DNA of 64,000 bases from Cryptosporangium minutisporangium (GCF_039536245.1 NZ_BAAAYN010000011.1:1-64000); one strand, 5' to 3'; positions 49,784 to 58,682 are shown, counted from the first letter of the stretch. Numbers and translations are program-made. Notes: generated from the sequence alone by a model not told the origin.

Positions 49784-51150
49784 ATTCTTTTCGGCCGACC
49801 CCTGCGGGCGGCGTTCAGCCTGCGAGGTCAGGTGAGGTTGAAAAGAATTCATCGACGACAACGATTCGGGCGCCGAGCGGCCCCCGGGTCGTCGTCGCAG
49901 CGCTGCGGCGCCTGACCGGCGTTCGTCGCGACGGGCCCGGGCCCTCTCGCGGACGAGTGGTACTCGCCGCGATGGGGCCGGCGTTCGTCGCCGCCGTCGC
50001 GTACGTCGACCCGGGGAACTTCGCGACGAACTTCGCCGGCGGCGTCGAGTTCGGCTACCAGCTCGCCTGGGTCATCGTGCTCGCGAACCTGGTGGCGACG
50101 CTGGTGCAGTACGTGACGTCGAAGGCCGGGCTGGCGACCGGCCGGAGCCTTCCGGAGCTGTGCCGGGAGCGCTTCGGCCGGCGCACGAACCTGGCGCTCT
50201 GGCTCCAGGCCGAGGTGGTCGCGATGGCCACCGACCTGGCCGAGTTCGTCGGTGCGGCGGTCGGCCTCCACCTGGTGTTCGGGATGCCGCTGCTGCCGGC
50301 GGGACTGCTGACCGCGGTGGTCGCGTTCACGATCCTCGCGCTGGAGCAGCGGAAGCAGCGGCGGTTCGTGATCGCGGTCGTGGCGTTGTTGCTCGTCGTC
50401 GCCGGTGGGTTCGGGTACCTGCTGTTCGCCGCCGGTACCCAGCACTACGGCGACCTGGCCGCCGGGCTCGTGCCCCAGCTGCCCGGCGACGGCGCGCTGC
50501 CGCTGATCGTCGGCATCGTCGGGGCTACGGTCATGCCGCACGTCATCTACGCGCACTCCGCACTCCAGAAGCCGGCGTACATCGCGAACGACGTCGTCGA
50601 GCGCGGGCGCCGGCTCCGTCTGAACCGGTGGGACTGCATCATCGGTCTGAGCACCGCCGGGGCGATCAACCTGGCGATGCTCTGCGTCGCCGCGGCACTA
50701 CCGGCCGGCGCCGACAGCGCCGCCGATTTGGACTCGATCCATGCCACGCTCGGGGCTACGGCCGGCGCCGGTGCGGCGCTGGCGTTCGGCGCGGCGCTGA
50801 TCGCGTCCGGGTTCGCGTCGGCCAGCGTCGGCACGTACGCCGGGCAGGTCGTGATGGCGGGGTTCCTCAACCGGCAAATCCCGCTGTTCCTGCGGCGCGG
50901 TCTGACGATGCTGCCGTCGCTGATCGTCCTCGGCGCGGCCGTCGACCCGACCCAGGCCCTCGTCGTCTCCCAGATCGTGCTCTCGTTCGGCATCCCGTTC
51001 GCGTTGGTGCCGCTCGTGCTGGTCACCCGGGACCGGCGCGTGATGCGGGAGATGGTCAACCGCCGGGCCGTCACGGCCGCGATGGCCGCGATCTCGGCCG
51101 TGATCACCGGGCTCAACCTGTACCTGATCTACGACACGATCGGCGGGTGA
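49780..51150 (+). CDS. NRAMP-family divalent metal transporter (Mn2+/Fe2+)
   Basis: Up to 456 residues with about eleven hydrophobic segments. It has the TM1 metal motif VAYVDPGNFATN and the TM6 motif VMPHVIYAHSALQ, both diagnostic for NRAMP/MntH. It imports Mn2+ or Fe2+ with protons. The open frame from GTG 49780 reads through the 71-bp element, which would add MNSFRPTPAGGVQPARSGEV. The true start may instead be a GTG after the element. Linked to Fe-S and iron oxygenase genes, it may feed iron demand. Confidence 0.92.
   Translation: MNSFRPTPAGGVQPARSGEVEKNSSTTTIRAPSGPRVVVAALRRLTGVRRDGPGPSRGRVVLAAMGPAFVAAVAYVDPGNFATNFAGGVEFGYQLAWVIVLANLVATLVQYVTSKAGLATGRSLPELCRERFGRRTNLALWLQAEVVAMATDLAEFVGAAVGLHLVFGMPLLPAGLLTAVVAFTILALEQRKQRRFVIAVVALLLVVAGGFGYLLFAAGTQHYGDLAAGLVPQLPGDGALPLIVGIVGATVMPHVIYAHSALQKPAYIANDVVERGRRLRLNRWDCIIGLSTAGAINLAMLCVAAALPAGADSAADLDSIHATLGATAGAGAALAFGAALIASGFASASVGTYAGQVVMAGFLNRQIPLFLRRGLTMLPSLIVLGAAVDPTQALVVSQIVLSFGIPFALVPLVLVTRDRRVMREMVNRRAVTAAMAAISAVITGLNLYLIYDTIGG
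49781..49851. mobile_element. 71-bp terminal-inverted-repeat element, copy 2
   Basis: Perfect 12-bp ends TGAATTCTTTTC and GAAAAGAATTCA. Same length as the copy at 35928-35998 and similar interior (CTGC...TTCA...CCT...GAGG...GGTTGAAAAG). Its first three bases serve as the ferredoxin stop codon, and its body is the leader or N-terminus of the NRAMP gene. Confidence 0.75.
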
Positions 51151-51151
51151 C

Positions 51152-52519
51152 GTGAGCCGGAAGCCGCGCCGCAGAGACACTCTGACCAGCCGCCATACTG
51201 GAGTGGTGACACGACCTCGCGGGTCCGTGGCGGCCGGCTCGCCGCCCCTGGACGGTGCCCGCCGCTCCGAGATTCTGCACATCGCTTCCGACCTGTTCGC
51301 GGCGTCCGGATACACCCGGACGTCACTGAAGGACGTGGCGGACGCCTGCGGGATCCTGCCCGGCAGCCTGTACCACCACTTCGACTCCAAGCAGGCGATC
51401 GCGACCGAACTCCTGGAGCGCTACTACGCGGAGCTGGACGAGATCGGCGGTCGCTGGGTCGACGACCCGCCGCTCGGGCCGGCCGCCCGTACCGCCGACC
51501 GGATCACGGCGCTCGGCATCGCGATCGCCGAGTGCGCGGTGCGCCACGGTGCCGCGCTGCATCTCGCCGCGTACGAGCCGCACGCGGGTGCGTCCCCCGA
51601 CCTGGTGGGGCTCGCGCGCCGGAAGCCGGAGGCGGTCACCGCGGCGATGCAGCGGATCCTGGACGACGCCGCGACCCGCGGCGACCTGGTGGAGCGGGTC
51701 GATCCCACGCTGCTCACTCATCAGCTCGTCGAGACGATGCTGCACGTGGGCCTGGGCCGGCTGCACAAAGACGGCTCACCGGCGCGCACCGCGACGCTGC
51801 TCTGCGCGATGGTCTTGCGGGGCCTGGCGAACCAGCCGCCCGCCGACCGGGCCCTGAACCGCTCGGCCGCGATGGGCGCCGCCTCGGCGACGATCGCACA
51901 GTGGTCCGCCGCCGCAGACGACGACGTCGACGAGCGGCGGGCCGCGCTGCGCGCGGTAGCCCGCGTGGAGTTCGCCCGCCGGGGTTACGAGGCGACGACG
52001 ATCCGGGACATCGCCTCGGCCGCCGGCATGGGCACCGGAACCGTGTACCGGCTGGTCGACGGCAAGGAGGCGCTGCTCGCCTCGATCATGAACACGTTCT
52101 ACACCCGGCTGTCCGCCGGCTACGAAGCCGTGGCCGGGGCGCCTGCCACGGCGATCGAGAGGCTGGACGCGCTGACCTGGCTCAACATCAACGCCCGGGA
52201 GCGGTTCAGCCAGGAGTTCGAGATCCAGCAGGCGTGGTTCCGGTCGTACCCGCCGGAGACGAGCACGCTCTCGGACTCGCTGCGGGAGCGCACCCGCATC
52301 GTCCGGGCCATCGTCGGGATCGGCCTGGACCGCGAGGAGATCCGCACGGACCAGATCGCGGGGCACGTCACCTCGTTGGACGAGCTGACGCCGTGCGTCC
52401 GCGACCTGATCTGGGTGCCGCCGAGCGTCGTCGGACGGACCACGACGCGGGGTGTGCTCGCACACGCCCGCGCCACGGTCCTCCGCGGGGCTCTCGCCCC
52501 TGCTGCTCGATCAGCCTAG
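51152..52519 (+). CDS. Double TetR-family regulator (two tandem TetR units)
   Basis: Up to 455 residues, twice a normal TetR. The first unit has HTH TSLKDVADACGILPGSLYHHF near residue 62; the second has TIRDIASAAGMGTGTVYRLV near residue 287. Each is followed by a helical ligand-type domain. A fused pair could bind two operators as one chain. The start is uncertain: GTG 51152 overlaps the NRAMP stop region, but CATACT followed closely by GTG 51203/51206 suggests a leaderless start. The 3' end overlaps the convergent BVMO gene by nine bases. Confidence 0.88.
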   Translation: MSRKPRRRDTLTSRHTGVVTRPRGSVAAGSPPLDGARRSEILHIASDLFAASGYTRTSLKDVADACGILPGSLYHHFDSKQAIATELLERYYAELDEIGGRWVDDPPLGPAARTADRITALGIAIAECAVRHGAALHLAAYEPHAGASPDLVGLARRKPEAVTAAMQRILDDAATRGDLVERVDPTLLTHQLVETMLHVGLGRLHKDGSPARTATLLCAMVLRGLANQPPADRALNRSAAMGAASATIAQWSAAADDDVDERRAALRAVARVEFARRGYEATTIRDIASAAGMGTGTVYRLVDGKEALLASIMNTFYTRLSAGYEAVAGAPATAIERLDALTWLNINARERFSQEFEIQQAWFRSYPPETSTLSDSLRERTRIVRAIVGIGLDREEIRTDQIAGHVTSLDELTPCVRDLIWVPPSVVGRTTTRGVLAHARATVLRGALAPAARSA

Positions 52520-54343
52520 GGAGAGTCCCTCCAAGTCGCCGCGCTCCCGCCACGCCTTGAGCAGGTCGTCCATCGCGTAGAAGCCCGGCCCGTACGGCTC
52601 GCCGAACTGAGACCGGAGCCGTGGTTCGCCCTCGCCGTTGAAGTACCCCGGGGTGCAGGCGCGCGAGAAGGCGGAGTTGTCGAACGCGGTCTCCCGGACC
52701 GTCGTCACCCACGCGGCCTGAGCCTCTTGCGACGGTTCCACCGTCTTCGCACCCCGCGCCAGGGCCTCCCGGATCACGTAGGAGATGTGCTCTGCCTGCT
52801 GCTCGAACACCGCGGTGACGGCCGCGGTGATGCCACCCTGGATGAACCCGACGAAGAACGCGTTGGGGAATCCGTGGCTCGTCATGCCGTGCAGCGTCTG
52901 GAAGCCGTCGGCCCAGTGGTCGTAGAGCGACAGCCCGTCGCGGCCGGCGAACGGCTTGACGCCCATCTTGCGGTCGAGGTCGGTGGTGGCCTCGAATCCG
53001 CTGGCGAAGACGATGCAGTCGACCTCGTGCTCCACGCCGTGGGCGACGACACCCTTCGCGGTGATCCGCTCGACGCCCTTGGTGTCCGACACGTCGACGA
53101 GCGTCACGTTGGGGCGGTTGAACGTCGGCAGGTACTCGTCGTTGAAGACCGGCCGCTTGCACAGGTAGTTGTAGTACGGCTTGAGCGTCTCGGCCGTCAC
53201 CGGATCCTTGACGATCGACGCGATCCGGTCGCGCAGCCGCTGCGTGTAGCGGTGGTCGATCTCTTCCCGCAGCGCCATGAACTTCGCCGGGTCGGCCAGC
53301 GCGCCCCAGCCGTTCGTGGCGTCGAGGTGCGCCTGCAGGTTGCGGGCGATCTCGGTCCAGCCGTCACAGATCAGGTCGGCCTGACCGGGGGCGAACGCCT
53401 CGAACGCCGCGGTGTGGAAGTTGCGGCGGCGCACCTCCTGCCACCCCGGCTCGAGCGTCGCCGCCCACTCCGGGGTGACCGTGACGTTGCCCCGCTCGTT
53501 GATGTACGAGGGCGTGCGCTGGAAGACGTAGAGGTGCTCGGCGCCGGCCGCCAGGTGCGGGATCGACTGGGCGCCGCTCGCCCCGGTGCCGATGATCGCC
53601 ACCCGCTTGTCGCCGAGCTCGTCGAGACCGCCGCGGATGTCACCGCCGGTGTACTCGTAGTCCCAGCGCGCGGTGTGGAACGTGTGTCCCTTGAAGTCGG
53701 CGATGCCGGGGATGCCGGGGAGCTTCGGGCGATGGAACGGCCCCTGGCACATCACGACGAACCGCGCCCGGATGTCGTCGTCCCGGTTCGTGCCGACCCG
53801 CCAGCGTTCGATCTCCTCGTCCCACCGCAGCGAGCGCACCAGCGTGTGGAAGATCGCGTTGTCGTACAGCCCGAAGTGTTTCCCGAGCCGCTGGCAGTGT
53901 TCGAAGACCTCGTCGCCGAGCGCGTACTTCTGCGTCGGGAGGTACCCGACCTCTTCCAGGAGCGGAAGGTAGGCCGTGGCGTCGGTGTCGATCTGGATGC
54001 CCGGGTACCGGTTCCAGTACCAGGCGCCGCCGAAGTCACCGCCGAGTTCGACGATCCGGACGTCGGACACGCCGGCCTGCTTGATCCGGCCGGCGGCCAG
54101 CAGCCCGGAGAAGCCACCGCCGAGGACGACGACCTCGACGTCCTCGTGGATCGGCAGCCGCGGCACGACCGGCGTGTAGGGGTCCGCCTCGTAGAACTCG
54201 GCGAACTCTCCCTCGGTCACCAGGTACTGCTCGCCGCCCTCCGGGCGGAGGCGCTTGTCCCGTTCGACGCGGTACTTCTCTCTCAACGCGTCGTGATCGA
54301 CCTCGGGGGTCGCCGTAGGTGCGCAATTCTGCAAGTTCTGCAT
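52511..54343 (-). CDS. Baeyer-Villiger-type flavin monooxygenase
   Basis: A 610-residue class B flavoprotein. FAD motif is GGGFSG near residue 75, the BVMO fingerprint FKGHTFHTARWDYE near 218-231, and the NADPH motif GTGASG follows. It inserts oxygen into a ketone to give an ester or lactone. A roughly 60-residue N-terminal extension precedes the FAD domain and begins MQNLQNCAPTATPEVD, a stretch echoed in the 33-codon ORF at 21802. It lies eight bases after a Rieske gene, so hydroxylation and ketone oxidation are probably consecutive. Confidence 0.95.
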   Translation of the reverse strand: MQNLQNCAPTATPEVDHDALREKYRVERDKRLRPEGGEQYLVTEGEFAEFYEADPYTPVVPRLPIHEDVEVVVLGGGFSGLLAAGRIKQAGVSDVRIVELGGDFGGAWYWNRYPGIQIDTDATAYLPLLEEVGYLPTQKYALGDEVFEHCQRLGKHFGLYDNAIFHTLVRSLRWDEEIERWRVGTNRDDDIRARFVVMCQGPFHRPKLPGIPGIADFKGHTFHTARWDYEYTGGDIRGGLDELGDKRVAIIGTGASGAQSIPHLAAGAEHLYVFQRTPSYINERGNVTVTPEWAATLEPGWQEVRRRNFHTAAFEAFAPGQADLICDGWTEIARNLQAHLDATNGWGALADPAKFMALREEIDHRYTQRLRDRIASIVKDPVTAETLKPYYNYLCKRPVFNDEYLPTFNRPNVTLVDVSDTKGVERITAKGVVAHGVEHEVDCIVFASGFEATTDLDRKMGVKPFAGRDGLSLYDHWADGFQTLHGMTSHGFPNAFFVGFIQGGITAAVTAVFEQQAEHISYVIREALARGAKTVEPSQEAQAAWVTTVRETAFDNSAFSRACTPGYFNGEGEPRLRSQFGEPYGPGFYAMDDLLKAWRERGDLEGLSLG

Positions 54344-54350
54344 ACCGTCC

Positions 54351-55733
54351 TCAGAGGGGCTTGGGAGCGCCGGTGCCGACGTACCGGGCGAGGTTGCGGT
54401 GGAAGTTGACGATGCCGCGCTCCCGATACGGGTTCGGCTTGTTGCCCTGGAACCCGTGCCGCTTCATGCCCTTCTGGATCGCGGCCATGTTGGAGAAGTC
54501 CTGCGGCAGGACGATGTGCGTCTCCCAGTACTCGTCGTCGACCGGGGTGTGGATCCACGGCGCCTGGGGGTCCTCGCCGGGCGGGAAGATCTCGTAGACC
54601 GCCGCCTCGAAGATGCACTTGTTCGGGTCGTCACCCAGCGGCCGGGCGCTGTAGCAGAGCGCGTTGTTCAGCCCGTGGCCGATCTGGAAGTTCGGGAACA
54701 CCTGCCAGGCGGTGCCGCTCGCGGCGGTCTGCTCCGGGGTCGGCGACGGCCAGATCACGCCGCGCGCCTCGTCGTCGCGCCGGGCCGAGGACAGCCAGTG
54801 CTTGAGCACGACGTCCGGCGGCGTGCCCTCCGGCAGCTCGTCGACCAGCCGGTTCGCGGCGTCCACCAGGGTCTGCGTGGTGTTGGTGTTCACCGCTTCC
54901 CAGGTGAAGTTCTGCATCTTGGCGGTGGAGATGCGCGGGTCCTCGGTGCCCTGGGCGATGCGGACCTTGGCCTGGTTCTCCTCCATGCCCTTGGGCGCGT
55001 CGTACCCGATGTGGCTGTGCGTGCCCATCGCCCGCGACCAGCCGAGGAAGCTGCCGAAGACGCGGAACTCCGGGTGCGTCACCGGCACGTGGTAGGTCTC
55101 CATGAACGCCTCGAGCGCGACTTTCCAGTTGCAGTCGAACTCCAGCCAGCGGCGCCACCGGCACCGCATGTTCTCCAGCTGGAACGGTTCGAGCAGGCTC
55201 GCCATCGGCTCGAGGTACTCGCGTAACGGCTCGGCGTTCGGGTTCATCGTGAGCCAGATCCAGCCGCCCCACGTGTCGACCTGCACCTGGGGCAGCCGGT
55301 ACGAGTCCAGATCCGGCCCGCCGGGCCCCCAGTCCTCGGCTTCGGTGACGTACGTGCACGCACCCTCGGTGTCGTACCGCCACCCGTGGAACCCGCAGAC
55401 GAACTGCCGACGGCGGCCACGGGCGTCGTGCTCGCCGGGCTCGGTGTCGATGAGCGGGCGCCCGCGGTGCGAGCACACGTTCGAGTAGGCCTTGAACGTG
55501 TCCTCACCGGTGCGGATGACGATGAACTCGTCGTCGGCGATGGCGTACGTCAGGAAATCGCCGAACTTCGGCAGCTCGGAGACGCGGGCGACGTTCAGCC
55601 ACACCTTCGACCAGAGCCTCTCCTTCTCCGCTTGCGCGTACTCCCGGGAGTAATAGGCCTCCACCGGGATGACGTACGGCTCGTCGAGGAGCGGCGCGGC
55701 GGTATCCGTCGGGTTTTCGACGGTCTCGGTCAT
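54351..55733 (-). CDS. Rieske non-haem iron oxygenase, large subunit (paralogue 2)
   Basis: A 460-residue close paralogue of 21912-23273. It has Rieske ligands Cys87-x-His89 and Cys113-x2-His116, and iron-site histidines in METYHVPVTHPEF after FDCNWKVALEAF. Long identical stretches (VDTWGGWIW, FPNFQIGHG, LPQDFSNMAA) show recent duplication. ATG 55733 with GGAGAAAG upstream mirrors the paralogue's start MTETVE. It is the first gene of a two-gene unit with the BVMO and has the shared operator 46 bp upstream. Confidence 0.95.
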   Translation of the reverse strand: MTETVENPTDTAAPLLDEPYVIPVEAYYSREYAQAEKERLWSKVWLNVARVSELPKFGDFLTYAIADDEFIVIRTGEDTFKAYSNVCSHRGRPLIDTEPGEHDARGRRRQFVCGFHGWRYDTEGACTYVTEAEDWGPGGPDLDSYRLPQVQVDTWGGWIWLTMNPNAEPLREYLEPMASLLEPFQLENMRCRWRRWLEFDCNWKVALEAFMETYHVPVTHPEFRVFGSFLGWSRAMGTHSHIGYDAPKGMEENQAKVRIAQGTEDPRISTAKMQNFTWEAVNTNTTQTLVDAANRLVDELPEGTPPDVVLKHWLSSARRDDEARGVIWPSPTPEQTAASGTAWQVFPNFQIGHGLNNALCYSARPLGDDPNKCIFEAAVYEIFPPGEDPQAPWIHTPVDDEYWETHIVLPQDFSNMAAIQKGMKRHGFQGNKPNPYRERGIVNFHRNLARYVGTGAPKPL

Positions 55734-55778
55734 GACTTTCTCCAACCCGTGCGGGGAGCGAACATCCACTGGATTTAC

Positions 55779-55794
55779 AATCATTGCAAGGATT
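55779..55794. promoter_or_regulatory. Shared operator, site 5
   Basis: AATCATTGCAAGGATT is identical to site 4 over 16 bases, although the flanks differ. It lies upstream of the Rieske-BVMO unit (-), about 30 kb from site 4, linking the unit to the same regulator. Confidence 0.8.
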
Positions 55795-55865
55795 GCCCTG
55801 ATAGCGAAAGAGGTGAACCGATTCCGAAGACCTCTCCTTGACACTCGGAGCCGGGCTTGCCTAAC

Positions 55866-55901
55866 GTCCGTATCCGCGAACTGACGTTCGTATAAGCGAA
55901 C
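55866..55901. promoter_or_regulatory. Double IclR-type operator, copy 1
   Basis: GTCCGTATCCGCGAAC (55866-55881) and GTTCGTATAAGCGAAC (55886-55901) lie with 20-bp centre spacing just upstream of the dehydratase start at 55915. The second is a palindrome with GTTCG/CGAAC arms. The same two-site layout occurs at 58647-58682, next to an IclR gene. Confidence 0.78.
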
Positions 55902-55914
55902 GACGGGACCGAGG

Positions 55915-57057
55915 ATGACTACTGAAACCACGCGTGAGTTCCCGAGCATCAACGCCCAGCAGGTGCAGGACCTGCGCGACATGATCGGCAAGCCGGTCCG
56001 CAGCGACCGGCCGCACATCAGCCAGCTGACCCCGGACGCGATCCGGCACTACGCACTGGGCATCGGCGACCGCAATCCGCTCTGGACGGACCCCGCCTAC
56101 GCCGCGGCCCACGACCGACCGCAGCTCGCTCCGCCGTCGGCGCTGCTGGCCATGGACAAGGTCTTCAGCGGGTACGTCAGCGGCCTGCCGGGCATCCATG
56201 CCATGTACGCCGGCGCCACGTTCGAATTCACCCGGCCGCTCCGCGTCGGCGACCAGCTCACCGGTGAGGCGACGCTCGCGGAGCTGATCGAACGACCGAG
56301 CCGGTTCGCCGGGCGCTCCTGGCAGCAGATCTACCGCGTTCCGTTCCGTGACCCGGACGGCGAGCTGGTCTGCACCGGCCACTCCTACTGCTTCCGGACC
56401 GAGCGGGACAGCGCGAGAGAAAACAAGAAGTACGAGGAGATCCGGGTCGAGTGGACGCCGGACCAAATCGCGGAGATCGCCCAGCGGTACCGCGACGAGG
56501 AGGCACGCCGCCGGGGCGCGACCCCGCGCTACGTCGAGGACGTCTCGGTGGGCGACCCCCTCCCTCCGGTGACGAAGGGGCCCTACACCGCCACCACCGC
56601 GATCGCCTACCTCCTGGGCTGGGGTGGCCTCTACGTCCGCGCCCACGGCGACGCGTTCGATCTCTTCGACCGGCACCCGGCGCTCGGCATTCCGAACGAG
56701 TGGGGGGTGCCGGAGCCGCCGGAGCGCGTGCACTGGGACCCGGACCTTGCCCGGCGGGTCGGCGTGCCCGGCGCGTACGACTACGGGCCGGAGCGGGTCT
56801 CCTGGATGGGGCACGTGGTGACCGACTGGATGGGCGACGACGGCTTCCTGCAGTACCTCGACGTCCAGGTGCGGCGGCACAACGTCCTCGGTGAGCTGGT
56901 CACCTGCGACGGCGTGGTGACCGCCGTCGACCAGGCCACCGGCTCGGTCGAGGTGTCGCTGAACGCGGTGAACCAGGACGGTCACGAGTCCGCCCGCGGT
57001 AGCGCCAGGGTGGTCCTGCCCCAGCGCCCCGCCGACGACGGGCACCCGACGTCCTAA
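55915..57057 (+). CDS. Double-hotdog MaoC-like protein lacking the active-site His
   Basis: A 380-residue paralogue of 26858-28039 with two hotdog modules. In the first the active-site pattern reads GIGDRNPLWTDPAYAAA, so the usual DxNPxH His is Trp. The second module has WGGLYVRAHGDAFDLF and PGAYDYGPERVSWMGHVVTDWMG. Hydratase activity may be lost or altered, or supplied by a partner. ATG 55915 lies 14 bp after a double IclR-type operator. The 3' end overlaps the convergent ligase gene by four bases; both share IclR-type sites. Confidence 0.85.
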   Translation: MTTETTREFPSINAQQVQDLRDMIGKPVRSDRPHISQLTPDAIRHYALGIGDRNPLWTDPAYAAAHDRPQLAPPSALLAMDKVFSGYVSGLPGIHAMYAGATFEFTRPLRVGDQLTGEATLAELIERPSRFAGRSWQQIYRVPFRDPDGELVCTGHSYCFRTERDSARENKKYEEIRVEWTPDQIAEIAQRYRDEEARRRGATPRYVEDVSVGDPLPPVTKGPYTATTAIAYLLGWGGLYVRAHGDAFDLFDRHPALGIPNEWGVPEPPERVHWDPDLARRVGVPGAYDYGPERVSWMGHVVTDWMGDDGFLQYLDVQVRRHNVLGELVTCDGVVTAVDQATGSVEVSLNAVNQDGHESARGSARVVLPQRPADDGHPTS

Positions 57058-58637
57058 GCCGGCCATTCCTGCGCGAGCCGGTGTTTGAGGACCTTCCCGG
57101 CCTCATTCACCGGCAGCGCATCGGCGCGGACCCACCACCGGCTCGGGACGGCGAAGTGCGCCAGCGAACTCCCCGCCCAGCGCTCGAGCTCGTCCGGTGC
57201 GGGGTCCGCGCCGTCGGCGGGCACGACGACGGCCGCCACGACCTCGCCGAGGTCCGGGTCGGGCAGCCCGATCACGGCCACCTCCGCGACGTCCGGGTGC
57301 TCTTGCAACACGGTCTCCACCCGGGCAGCGGACACGTTCTCACCACCGCGGATGATGACGTCCTTGCGCCGACCGGTGATGTAGAGGAACCGGTCGGCGT
57401 CGACGTGGCCGACGTCGCCGGTGTGGATCCACCCGTCGGCGTCGAGCGTGGGGTCACCGGGCAGGCCCCAGTACCCGTCCATCGCGGCCGGCGACCGGAC
57501 GAGCACCTCCCCCGCCCCGTCCGGGTCCGGATCGGCGATCCGCACCTCGACGACCGGGGCGAGCCGGCCCGAGCTGCCCGGACGCTCGGCGATCTGCGCA
57601 CCGACGCCCGTGCTCACGACCCCGCCGGCCTCGGTGAGCCCGTACGTCCGGCCGATCCGGCGACGACTGTTCGGGAACGTGACGGAGACTCGCTCCAGGA
57701 GCTCGTCGCTGACCGGCGAGCCGCCCAGGACGATCGTCCGCAGCGTCGGGTAGCCACCGCGGGCCGCGTCCGGATGACGGATCAGACGCTCCATCATCGT
57801 GGGCACGCCGGAGAACATCGTGACGCCCTCCCGGTCGATCAGCCGGAGGACCTCCGCGGGGTCGAACCGGCCGGACAGGAACACGACCCGGCCTCCGGTC
57901 ATCAGCGGCACCAGGACGAGCTGGATCGCTCCGATGTGGAAGAGCGGCAGGCCGACCAGCGTGACGCTCGCCGGAGCGTCCTCCGCGATCTCGTGCGGCA
58001 GCTTCCGGGAGACGACGAGCAGCGTCTGGAGGTTCGCCAGCAGCGCCCGGTGGCTGAGGACCGCGCCCTTCGGAAAGCCCGTGGTCCCCGCGGTGAACAG
58101 CACGACGGCGGGCGCGTCCTCGTCGCGGACGCCGCGGTCGTCGTCGCCGACGGCGGGCGCGTTCCACACGTCGTCGGTCACCAGTTCGGCCAGCGCGATC
58201 CGGCGCAGCCGCGGCGGCACCCGCTCGGCGCGCCGCTCGTCGCAGACGACGACGGTGGGGGTGACGACGCCGCACGCGTGCTCCAGCTCGGACACCGACC
58301 ACCAGCCGTTGCACGGAACGGCGACGGCCCCCAACGCGATCACCGCGAAGAACGTCACCACCCACTCGGCGGAGTTCGCCGCGTAGAGCGCGACCCGGTC
58401 GCCCTCCTGCACCCCGTCGGCGCGCAGCCGCGCGGCCACGGCCTGCACGGCCCGGCGGTGCTGAGCGAAGGTGACCCGCCGCTCGCCCCGCACCAGGAAG
58501 ACCCGGTCGGACCAGCGCGCCGACGCGTCGAGGACGTCGGACACGTCACGCGGTCGCCGTGCGTACATCAGGCAGGAATGGCCGTGCAGCGTGTCCTCGA
58601 CCACCTCGCTGCCCCACCCGGAAGAAGGTTGAGCCAT
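57054..58637 (-). CDS. Acyl-CoA synthetase (AMP-forming)
   Basis: A 527-residue ANL ligase: LFTAGTTGFPKGAVLSH, TYGLTE, GDVGHVDADRFLYITGRRKD at the hinge, RGGENVSAARVE and the catalytic lysine in NEAGKVLKHRL. It is divergent from the IclR regulator and preceded by the double operator at 58647-58682, ten bases from its start. The convergent dehydratase gene has the same operator, so the two probably act on the same acid. Confidence 0.93.
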   Translation of the reverse strand: MAQPSSGWGSEVVEDTLHGHSCLMYARRPRDVSDVLDASARWSDRVFLVRGERRVTFAQHRRAVQAVAARLRADGVQEGDRVALYAANSAEWVVTFFAVIALGAVAVPCNGWWSVSELEHACGVVTPTVVVCDERRAERVPPRLRRIALAELVTDDVWNAPAVGDDDRGVRDEDAPAVVLFTAGTTGFPKGAVLSHRALLANLQTLLVVSRKLPHEIAEDAPASVTLVGLPLFHIGAIQLVLVPLMTGGRVVFLSGRFDPAEVLRLIDREGVTMFSGVPTMMERLIRHPDAARGGYPTLRTIVLGGSPVSDELLERVSVTFPNSRRRIGRTYGLTEAGGVVSTGVGAQIAERPGSSGRLAPVVEVRIADPDPDGAGEVLVRSPAAMDGYWGLPGDPTLDADGWIHTGDVGHVDADRFLYITGRRKDVIIRGGENVSAARVETVLQEHPDVAEVAVIGLPDPDLGEVVAAVVVPADGADPAPDELERWAGSSLAHFAVPSRWWVRADALPVNEAGKVLKHRLAQEWPA

Positions 58638-58646
58638 CGACGCTCC

Positions 58647-58682
58647 GTCCGTATATGTGAACTGGCGTTCGGTTATGCCAAC
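58647..58682. promoter_or_regulatory. Double IclR-type operator, copy 2
   Basis: GTCCGTATATGTGAAC (58647-58662) and GTTCGGTTATGCCAAC (58667-58682), again 20 bp centre to centre, lie in the ligase/IclR intergenic gap. The pair matches 55866-55901 in arm sequence and spacing. Confidence 0.78.
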
